Shown here piece by piece: positions 10,701 to 20,065 of a DNA stretch of 23,463 nt. The DNA comes from Paramacrobiotus richtersi. Its lineage: Eukaryota > Tardigrada > Eutardigrada > Parachela > Macrobiotidae. The notes under the pieces were generated by a model. It was not told where the DNA came from and did not search any database. It saw only the letters and a program-made list of their open reading frames with translations. Both the position numbers and the translations under genes were made by a program. Within the stretch, counting starts at the first letter, position 1, and the number at the start of each line of letters is the position of its first letter. The stretch is from NCBI GenBank assembly GCA_034698045.1, contig JAQGAU010000824.1, positions 1 to 23,463 on the forward strand, written 5' to 3'.

Positions 10701-13700
10701 CTGTCTATACAAGTATGCCAAACGATGTATAATTTTAGAACACCTGAAATTCACGTATTGGAAAAATGAAATTTCTTATGCTGCTTTTATTGCCAGTATT
10801 GGTTTACACAATTTTGTTTGGGAGCAGTACTTCAGTGGGTTTTTACCCAACTTATTGTGCATTGTGGCATATCTTTTCTGGAGTAGAAGCAGAAGCGGCA
10901 TTTGGTGGTTGTAAGTGACTGATGTTTTCGTAGTGAGTGGCAAAGCATATCATTTTCGGTGAATTTGTAAGCTTTGCATGTTGCTTGACAGTTGATTCAC
11001 AATGGCAGTTTACAGGTTTCAGGACATTTTTTGTCGTTCTGACTTGCCGATGTTTTTCGTATAATAAAAATGTAGCAATTCGTGGTTATATAGTTTCCGG
11101 AAAGTAGGATAGATTGTAAGACTGGTGAAATTGCCGCGTTATTTTGCAGCCTAATTTCCTGTATATATCCCTTTGTTGAGGAGTTTAATTTGAAATATTG
11201 ACAGATCGATCTTGGCTCACAAAACAACCCTAATGGAATGCCTGCACCTGCTGAAAGCCAGCAAGTCCACGCCCCTGTTCAAGCTGATCTCCAGTCTGTT
11301 CCGGTCCGTGCTGCGCGGCACGCTGAGCAGCTTCCCGGTGAACATCGCGTCGGTCAGTCCGGGCGAGCTGGAGGTGGAGGGCGACGAGTACGTGCCGGTG
11401 CGCCACTGGGGCCGGCTGATGAACCCCAAGAAGATCAAGATCGACTGGCACGTGCCGGACGACGAGGAGGTGGGCTTTGCCGAGGAGCTCTTGAAGGAGT
11501 TCCTCTTGCCGGCGTTGGAGGCGCTCAAGATGCACGCCAGCGGGGAAGGGATGATGGATCGCAAGGAGCTGGAGCGGACGCTGCTGTTGGTCGAGATGTG
11601 CTTATGTAAGTCATTTGTCTAGTTTTTTCTCATGTCTTCTCATGTCTTCTCACTCCTTATAACCTTCTTCATTTTTTTCGTGTAATTAGATACGAAAATA
11701 AGTATTCTTGGACGCCTTGTTCTTGCTGAAAATTATTATCTCTATTGCCTGTCTTGAAATCTCGTGATAAGAAGGGCGAACAGGAGACTGGACGAGAAGT
11801 GAGACTGACATACCGTAGCTATCTATACAAGTATCGTTCTGTTAGCGGTGATTCGTAGTATAGTGGCTTGGTTGAGTGATAATGTCGCGTTCTGGGTAGC
11901 TTGAACTGTTGGCATGCTAACTCTGTAATTAATTTTCTTCTAATAGATCAAATCTTTTTACGATTTACATAATATTATCGTCTTTTTGTTGACGATTAAA
12001 GTAGAAACACGTTATGCGGCAGAGCCGCAGAGGGCATTTCCTGTGCTTGCATATGTTTTGTAACTAAACTAGTTAGTCAACATAGTTGGTAATTAGAGTT
12101 TATTAACTTCATCAGCAAATCAATAACGTACAGTTCGATTAGTTTCTAACAGAACGAAATTCATTGTTCTAAATTATTAGAATATGAAGCCAGTCCACTA
12201 CTAGTGTAGTTAATGCGCAATTGTACGTACGTGTCGAGAATGACTGTTTAAGTTTATTCAAGTTAAGTTTAAGAGTTTAAGAGGAAATTACTGAATAAAA
12301 TTATTAAATAAAAATTCGGAAAGGGATAAATTACTTAATATTAGTGTTTTAAATGGATAGTGTGGAAACGGCTGAATGTAAAATCTTGTGATCGTAACAT
12401 TTAGCTGGCGCCGGGATCCGATTCCCCTTTGACACCGCGCCCGAGAAGCGCCTGCTGCCCTGCCCCACGGCCGTGGAGATCTACTCGAAGCAGCCCGACC
12501 CCATCATCTCCATGTCGTCGCGCGAGATCCGCCTCCACGGCCAGCCGGCCCGCGAGTACATCTTCCAGCACGTGCAGCCGGTGCTGCGGCGGATCTCGGC
12601 GGCCGACGAGGACGACGTCAAGTCCATCAAGATCATCCTGCGCATCTTCAAGGCGCTCATGTTCTTCCGTGGCCTGGAGAACGAGGAGCTGCAGACGCGC
12701 ATCAAGGCGCACATCGTGTCCAGGAAGACCATGACGCGGCTGATGGGCAGCAAGAAGGAGCAGATGCGCCTGGTGCTCTTTGAGCGCGTGGTGCTGCAGC
12801 ATGAACGACGACATTATGTGAGTGCCTTTTGAAATTGCTACATCTGCTATGACTTGCTTTATTGTAATGCTTTTTTTGAAGATTTTTTGTTTCAGTTGAT
12901 TATCTTCGATTGTATGAAAAAAGTTTCAGTTGAGTTTTTCAATGATTCGTAGAGTGAGTGTAGCCGATTATTCATGCTTCAGCTGCATGATAACCGCACT
13001 GCGACACACTCTTTGTAAGTAGCGAGAACACTTCGGGTAGGTACATGTAAATTAAATTGGTTTGGATAATTATTGCTGTTGTCGGTTATAGTGTATAGAG
13101 TGAACATTGGATAGAATGAAAGTGAAATTGTGCAAACTGTAGGATCACCGTGGATCTCCGTTGACGGTGTTGCGGTCGGCTATCATCAAGGAGATGATCG
13201 ATCTGGCGACCGGCCCGTACCGCGACGTGCGCATCCTGGGACAAAACTACTTCCAGGACGCGCTGGCCAACGTGCAGTTCACCTACCGCGCCTTCGTCGA
13301 CGACATTGTCGGCAAGCTGGAGAGCGCCAAGGACGGCAAGGAGATGGCGGCGCAGATGAAGGGCGCCTTGTACTTGATCAACGGAGGCAAGGGCGGCTCC
13401 CTCGTCACCAAGCATGACTGGCACACACTTTCCAAGGTATGTCTCCTGCACATGCTCTCTTTTATTTGACATTTCTCTCAATTTTCCACTCTTTTATCCA
13501 AACGGGGGATTTGGAATTATGTTCAGTTTTTGGAGAATGTTGAACATGTCGATTATCGATACATATTACGCTATATTATGTGCAATCCCGTCACCAGTTC
13601 AGATCGCTTATTGAATAGTGCTTGTGTTCAAATGCTTTGATTCAGCCAAAAACGTCTTATTTCGCTATATTTTCAGTTTGAGCGGAAACTTTCCGCCAGA

Positions 13701-16700
13701 AAATAACACTTGATAATTGTTTCGCTAACTATTCGTTTTTTTATGGCATGGTAATCGTAGCATAATGGCTTCACTGAGTATGGATCAATGGCAAAGAAGC
13801 GTGACATAGTGGAGATGAAAGTGGTGTTTATAACAAACTGAGAATAATGACAGTTTTTCCGGTTGTGTTTTGTTACTTATGGAACATTTGTGAGTATGTT
13901 GTGAAGAAAGTGGTGAAATGAAAGTTATTATGAAACCATCTGTTCGTTGTTATACAGTGTTTGCCCTGCTTGGTGAAAGTGACGTCGGAAAGCAAGACAG
14001 TGTCGCTGATCTTCGACAAACTGGCCGACAAGCTGGACCGGCACTTCTCGACGACGCTGATCCACGTCGTGCAGGCTGAGAAAGCCATGGAGGTGGCGCG
14101 TCAGATGCTCAGCCGGGGCGACGCCAATGCCATGAACGGCGACCATGTGGTGCACGATCTGGAGGAGGTCTGGGAGCGGCGGGCCGTCGAGAGCCGCGAG
14201 AATGAGAAGCTGTACTTTGTGCTGCTCAATGAGCTCCTCGACTTTGTCAGGGAGCGACTGACGAAGCCCAAGAATTTCCATTTTGCACTCTTCGTCCTGG
14301 CTTTCTTGAGTGAGCATGGACAACGTTTGTCTGTTGTTGACTTATTTGCTTGATGGGGTATTGTTGGGTAGTACGTCGTGATGTGGCGCTGGAGCCGAAC
14401 ATGGTGGACACCTTCATGGACAACTGGGCCAACCCCAGCTCGGAGAAGGCGCGCAAACTCTCCCAGCACCCAATGCTGAGCTTTATGCGTTGGCTAAAGC
14501 GGCCCATCGTCCGCACCGAACTGCACCTGAAGAACACACTGTCCCCCACACCCAACGGAATCCCTCCCGCGGGCATCCGTCCGGACAATCTCTGGCTGTG
14601 CTTCGACGAGAGCAAGCTGCCGCGGAACACGGAAGAGTACGAGAGCACGCTCTTTGTCGAGAAGATTCAGCATGGCTATTACGGATGGCCGGAAACGCTG
14701 AAAGTACGTGCTGTTTGTGATCAACATTTTATTGTGGTGCTCAAACCTGTCCTTGCATTTTCCCTACATTTTGTGGTAGATTTTGTTGGTTTTACTTTTT
14801 TCAAAGCAGGGCTATGAGTTAACTTTTGATTACTGAATTTTATGGATGATTTTTGTCTTTTGTGCGCAGTCGCTGGCAAGGAAAGTTGCGGCAGCCTGTG
14901 CGATTACTTAGTGCAGTACCAAAACATGTCGTCAAAAACAACTTTCGTTGTAATACATTCAGTAATTACAGTCGTACGGTCCCTAGTTTGTGGATTTTGT
15001 TAAAACCTTCAGTTATCCCTGGTGTATCAATATCCAAGTTTTCCCCGTTGTGATTTTGCTTTTTATTGGATGTATTTTACGTGGTTAGTATTTATCTGGG
15101 TAACAAATGTGCACCAGTTTCGAAAGCATTATTCTGTGTTATGGAAAAAACCATTCGTTTATTCTGATTTCTTTACCCGTTGTGTAGGAGCATTGTTTGT
15201 TTAAAACTGCGCAAAAATGTTCGATTTGCTGTGGTGATTTGATGGTTGAGCGATCTTGAGATAACAGCGAAGATGATGATTCGTCACTGATGACGATTAA
15301 TTAACTGTAAATGTTGGCATAAGTTTGCAGTTGTTTGATGAATGCTGTGTTGTGTGTTACAGCTGGCAGCTCCCGTGAAAGAGCAGGTGTGCCTGGGCAA
15401 GGTGCCCGAGTCGCTGAACCAGCTGGAGAAGATCATCTACGAGAAGATGACGGACGAGGCCTACGTGGACATCCTCGTGCGGCTGCTGTCGGTGGAGGAC
15501 TCGAAGCTGCACGGCAAGTTCGACGCCTACAACTACTGGATCTTCCGCACGCTCTTCCGCCACTTCGAGGACGCCTTCCTGCCGCTACTGCTGCCGCACC
15601 TCCACCGCCTCATCGCCTCCAAGGAGGAGCACCAGCAGCGCTGTGCCGCCGAGATTATCACCGGGATCATTCGGTACATATTCGGAGGAAAGAATAAAAT
15701 ATACTAGGCAAAAGATTAGACAAAATAAATGAACTGATATTCATACGTGAATCTGCGTGTCAAGTTATTCCAGTACAGTATCATAATTATTATTATTATA
15801 TGTTATGTGGATGTGTATTTACTGCGCTCGCAGAATAAGGCTTTTCTTTGTTTGCAGCGGTTCAAAACGTTGGCCGTACAAGAAGATTAGCCAGTTGTGG
15901 GAGCAGCTGACTCCCCTGCTGAAGTTGGCCGTGACCAACCTGACGACCGAATCCCTGGCGGACTGGGGCGAACTGGCCCACTCGGGTCTGAATGAGGGCG
16001 ACGCGCGGCGCACCTACCCGCTGATGCGCGTGCTCTTCGACCTGCCCAAGACGGACACCTCCTTCCAGGCCTCCTCGCGGCTCTACGTGCTGCAGAGCGC
16101 CTTGTTCGTGCAGTACGACTGGCGCCGCAAGGAGCTGCACCAGCGCATCGCCGAGATGATGAAGGAGCGCATGGAGGAGAGATACAGGGACCGCGTGGCC
16201 TGGACGCTGGCCAACATGTACAGGTACAGTCTTCTGTGTGCTGTAGCTATAGGGAGAGGACGATAATACGTACTGCTTTAGTTTCCATAACCATTATTAC
16301 TGTCTGGCAGTGCTACTGTTGTCGCATCGCATAAACAGTCAAATTCCTATTCGGTTTCTCATAGGGAGACGGCAGTTTTGATTGACAATAATAATGGCTG
16401 CTTTTTTTATTTCACTGTTTGATTAACCGCAGCAGTAGCCGTTTGTAGCGCCAGAGTTATGATTTATCATGTGAGACGATAAACTGATCAAACCTTTTGT
16501 GATTGCGTAGCTTGCAGTTACTGACCGTTTACCCAGCTCTGAACAACTTCCAAACATTAGTTTGTCTTTATGAAATTTTTCTCATTTATTGGTACTTATT
16601 CTCTACACTCTTTGAGGTTTGTAGCTGAGGCAGAAAATTGCTTAATTCAGAATAATGCTCCCTGTGGTCACAGTACTGGTTGCTGAAATACTGTAGTCCA

Positions 16701-19416
16701 TTGTGGTCGTAAACAAGAGCTGTAATAATTAGCGCAGTGACTGGCAAGTTGCATATTATCGTGTGATGATTGTACTGTAACGGCTCGTGCTAATTTATCT
16801 CCACCACAAGTCCCGCCTGGTACTGGTAGCACAGCTTTTCCAGACCTTATTGTAAAAACAGTACGTTATTTCGTAATATTTTTGATGGATGTAGAAAGAA
16901 GCCGAAAGGTTCACATTTGTAGTACCATGCCCCATGGTACCAAATACTTCGTGTTGTGGTTTTTTAATTAGCCGGTACTGTTGATTTCTGGGTGCATTAC
17001 TTGACAGGTTCTGTTAAAAAGATTTAGCTAAATTAGTTGGATTCGATGAACGCCTTGAAAGTACTAAAGAAAAGTCGCTTATTGAGTTAAGCACACTGAA
17101 TATTCAGTTAATTAACGGTTCTGTAATGCCTGCAAGGCGTCACCGGTAATCTAAGCATCGGTAATCATCAAGTAATCTAAGCTCTGGAAAGACATGTGGA
17201 TTTCTCAATCACTCTGATCCTTGAGGGAATTTCAGGTTTTGCTGTTACAAAGCGATTTATTCTTTTTCGCAATTTTTATGGGAAGAAAAGTATTATTTAT
17301 TAGGAACTTGCATGTATATTTGGAAAAGCAGTGGTTTAATGAGATGACACGAGCCACTGCACTACGAGAGTCGTCGGATACTACGGCATTTTATGTTGAT
17401 TTTGGAATTTCTGTTGTGGCAGCATTGTTTGCGTACTATTGCCAAATGAAATCATACGTGTGGACTTGTCAGTGTCAGTGAATTCACACGCGAAGCAACC
17501 ATGTTGCGTAGGATCAGCATGCCGTTAAAAAGTACTGCAAGTGTTACTTTCTGCCTCTGGTCGGCGAGGTTGTGAAATCAGTTGAAGCGAATTGGTAAAT
17601 TATCGGACTGGAATGGTTGTAAAGAGGCTGGTAATTTGTCGCTAAAGTAGAAGAGAAAAGAGTTGTAAGAAGTGAGCATTTCCCACATGCTGTACGGTAC
17701 ATATTATGTGCACATGTATGATGAGGGATGGTGTTGTGTGTAGGTGTGAAATTCAGCTGCCGAATCTGTGTAAGGATATTGAGCAGGGACCGAAGCTGGT
17801 TGATTTGTTGCGTGAATACTACCCCGGGTGCAAGGAGTTGTTGCGGAGCAGCGGCGCCGTCCCGAATGTGGAAAGTGTGCTGCGGGTGCTGAAGACGATG
17901 GTCAAGCTGATCTGCCAGCATGTCCTCAACACCATGGGCTACTCGCCGCCCCAGCTGCAGGTACAGTCACACCCGAGTACGGAGTAGGCGTACAATATCC
18001 CGGTCTAGTTTGATCGCTTTTATTAGAAAAAAAGTACTGTACGTGTATCCACATTTGTACAGTGAATGTACCGTTTGCCAGTTGTCAAACGATGTGGATT
18101 GCAGTGGTTTCTGCCGTTGCTGATGCGCTTCGAGAGCGACACCCGAGACGACGAGCTGCGCAAGGACTGTGTGGCGGCCCTGGCGTGCCTGTCGCAGATC
18201 GCGCTGTCCCCGGCGGAAGTGGTGGAGATGTTGGCGCAGATTGAGCGGATCCTGGCGGACGTGGGTAATAATCTGCAGTGGCGTGACCGGGTGCTGGCCC
18301 TGGAGCACCTGCAGACGGCGGTCTTTAGCAACTTCTACGCCATTCAGCGGGAGACGGCGCTGGTTGGGCGCGTGCAGCAGATGGTGCTGGCCAGTCTGGA
18401 GGACGAGAGTCTAGAGGTCCGCGAGATGGCCTGCGTCACGCTGGCAGGTACGTTTAACGTTACACTCCGTCCGTCGGACTATCCGCTTTTACAATGCGAC
18501 CACTATATTCTGTTATTCTCCTTTTTTCCTTCTTTACCAATTACCCCTTTGATCATAAGATTGTACAACCACCTTAGAGTAAGTAATATATTTGATAATT
18601 TATTTCCGATAAGTATCAGCGCAGAGAATTTTGTTTAATCTACGAACAGTTTTATTATTAAGATTTTCATTTGAATGTTTTTATGTTTAATATCAATAAT
18701 AATATTAGTATGGGCAATATTTGAACAGCATTAAATCTTATTTCTTTATGTTATTAGGAAGTATTTTCTTATTTAATTGGAAATAAATTGTACAAAACAT
18801 AGGAGAGACCATACTTAATTCCGGGCTGGTTAGTACGTACATACCGACATAAGTAGCAGAAGTTTAAGTGTCATTAGAAACAGAATGACAAACAATTGTT
18901 AACAGAAAACAGTCCATGTGAATTAAATGAATTTAGTCGAAATAGAATCATGTGGAGATTCGATTAATTTGATTCGATTAATTTGATGAAAGAAAAAGAA
19001 GGGAAGTGTGGCATGAATAAAAGGTGTGTTGCTTAGGTCTGGCCCAGTGCTGCTTCCTGCAGCTGGACAAGACCCTATTGGACCGCTTCTACCGGCAGTC
19101 TGAGACCAAGTACGTCAAGACGCCCACCGACGCCAAAACACCCAAGTCGCTGTTGACACGGCACGCCGGCGTCCTGGGCCTGTGCGCCTACATCGTCTCG
19201 CAGCCGTACGCCATCGGGGCGCACGAGCCCGACGTGCTGGTGCTGCTGAGCGGCCACCTCAACGACCCGCAGCCCGTCAACCAGACCGTCAAGAACACCA
19301 TCAAGGAGTTCCGGCGGACGCACCTCGACAACTGGGCCGAGCACAAGAACAAGTTCACCGAGGAGCAGTTGGCGCTCCTGACGGATCTCCTCGTGTCCCC
19401 CACCTACTATGCGTGA
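4701..19416 (+). CDS. PSME4: PSME4/PA200, proteasome activator complex subunit 4
   Basis: Eighteen coding exons: 4701-4978, 5376-5565, 6417-6756, 7906-8299, 8395-8634, 8833-8988, 9067-9208, 10076-10497, 11205-11605, 12405-12817, 13143-13436, 13958-14309, 14372-14703, 15363-15673, 15858-16223, 17744-17960, 18105-18447, 19037-19416. All introns are GT-AG and phases match at every junction, giving 1856 residues from 4701 or 1843 from 4740; human PA200 has 1843. Family-typical stretches run in order: YRPGLVLWF and LYGRRFDKQDHVMLV (exon 2), WRPLLCPHATSMKKAIKYLS (exon 3), YPALDALTEPQR (exon 5), LPLMLGVLPGIDSNDF (exon 6), RPDNLWLCFDESKLPR (exon 13), RCAAEIITGIIR (exon 14), KRHAGVLGL-like TRHAGVLGL and FRRTHLDNWAEHKN (exon 18). 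The protein is a HEAT-repeat solenoid that caps 20S/26S proteasomes in the nucleus and favours degradation of acetylated histones. The final Tyr-Tyr-Ala is the HbYX-type motif that docks in an alpha-ring pocket. The gene looks intact. An acidic stretch (DTDDLEEEETEEYDE) lies near the N-terminus. Confidence 0.97.
4718..4742 (+). promoter_or_regulatory. PSME4: Alternative PSME4 start: 3' splice acceptor before a second ATG
   Basis: Directly after the first ATG (4701) the sequence GATTGTCTTTCAG (ending 4719) looks like a real 3' splice site. It is followed by CGGAATCAGCCGCCGCCAGC and the ATG at 4740-4742, which has purine at -3 in a GC-rich leader. If the acceptor joins an upstream noncoding exon, translation starts at 4740 and the ATG at 4701 is intronic. 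I favour 4740 slightly. Confidence 0.5.
6204..6217 (-). repeat. Dispersed box-A-like repeat, copy 2
   Basis: CGTAGTGCAATGGC on the minus strand, one change from consensus. In PSME4 intron 2. Confidence 0.5.
7259..7272 (-). repeat. Dispersed box-A-like repeat, copy 3
   Basis: CGTAGTGCAACGGC on the minus strand, two changes. In PSME4 intron 3. Confidence 0.45.
7709..7722 (-). repeat. Dispersed box-A-like repeat, copy 4 (exact)
   Basis: Exact consensus on the minus strand, also in PSME4 intron 3, about 440 bp from copy 3. Confidence 0.55.
9419..9432 (+). repeat. Dispersed box-A-like repeat, copy 5 (exact)
   Basis: Exact consensus on the plus strand in PSME4 intron 7. It shares a longer 17-mer, CTCGTAGTGCAGTGGCT, with copy 8. 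Confidence 0.55.
9570..9646. repeat. Spaced inverted repeat in PSME4 intron 7
   Basis: TGAAGACT (9570-9577) and AGTCTTCA (9639-9646) are perfect 8-bp inverted arms 61 bp apart. The interior includes a T-run and CCGGTTTCAG. It could be a small degraded element, or chance. Confidence 0.35.
11854..11867 (+). repeat. Dispersed box-A-like repeat, copy 6
   Basis: CGTAGTATAGTGGC on the plus strand in PSME4 intron 9, two changes. TAGTATAGTGG is identical to the box A of many animal tRNA-Asp genes, but no convincing box B or cloverleaf follows. Confidence 0.5.
13756..13769 (+). repeat. Dispersed box-A-like repeat, copy 7 (diverged)
   Basis: CGTAGCATAATGGC on the plus strand in PSME4 intron 11, four changes, yet it still fits the box A consensus TRGYNNANNGG. 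Confidence 0.35.
16922..16940. repeat. Perfect 8-bp inverted repeat with 3-base loop
   Basis: GTACCATG-CCC-CATGGTAC in PSME4 intron 15. It can form a tight hairpin. No function can be assigned from sequence. Confidence 0.6.
17353..17366 (-). repeat. Dispersed box-A-like repeat, copy 8 (exact)
   Basis: Exact consensus on the minus strand in the 1520-bp PSME4 intron 15; it extends to a 17-mer shared with copy 5. Confidence 0.55.
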
Positions 19417-20065
19417 TTGTGCAGGCGTGTGATCAAACAGAATTGATTGTGTGGTTGGATAACTTGGATTGTCGCTTTGTGTGTTAACGGTTTGGATGAC
19501 GATCAAGCGTACAGTGCTTGGGTGTTGTCTGGACTGGAGTGGAGTGGATGTTTGTCTTGTGTGTGGTTTGTTGATCTTGAGGCTTGTATAAAGCACTTAA
19601 TCTTCTGTTTTTCTTCATCTTAATGTTAAAATTAATATCCCTATCGCCTAACACCTTCCTGATGCGTCGCACAAGTTGTTGTGCGCGGAATAAATAGATT
19701 CTCGCTGGGTTGTCCAGTAACTCGACGCTAATAAGAAACCAACTCCTGTGCAACTTGCCACTATCTTTCGTACAGTTTAAAGGTTCGGTGAGATTCTTGT
19801 CTTTTGACAATGGAAACGCCAACATTCTTCGATATTAGCCTGCTTATTCAGGTCTGTTCGTCAGTCAAATGTATCACACGATGCGCAGCCCTCACCAGGC
19901 TGATTTCAATGGTATTAATCAAAATTATGTACTCGTACAGAGAGATACAAGCATGCATCCGAGATCTAGATCAACGTAATACCATGCTAAAGGTTGTTTA
20001 GTATAGTCTTGCAGGCAGTGAGAAAATTACTGCACTAGCAGGCAAATGTACAACAAGCAAGTATC
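19417..20065. other. Tail-to-tail spacer: PSME4 3' UTR and an unassigned 65-codon ORF
   Basis: PSME4 ends on the left and the Ig gene ends on the right. The PSME4 3' UTR takes up to about 19715. Beyond it, 19807-20001 on the plus strand is open for 65 codons (start METPTFFDISLLIQ, end RDLDQRNTMLKVV). The last part is helix-like and charged, but I recognise no family. No minus-strand AATAAA for the Ig gene was found; AATAAG occurs on the minus strand near 19850. Confidence 0.35.
19689..19694 (+). terminator. Polyadenylation signal AATAAA of PSME4
   Basis: An exact AATAAA lies 273 bases after the PSME4 TGA (19414-19416), implying a 3' UTR of about 300 nt. It is the first exact signal after the stop. 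Confidence 0.65.

Noticed and set aside
10603..10914. 103-codon plus-strand ORF in PSME4 intron 8
   Set aside because: AT-rich intron sequence; no recognised domain and no transposase or reverse transcriptase motif.
11849..11920. tRNA gene at box-A-like copy 6
   Set aside because: Box A fits, but no matching acceptor arm, anticodon stem or good box B follows.
17221..17481. 86-codon ORF in PSME4 intron 15
   Set aside because: Overlaps a dispersed repeat copy on the other strand; composition intronic, no family.
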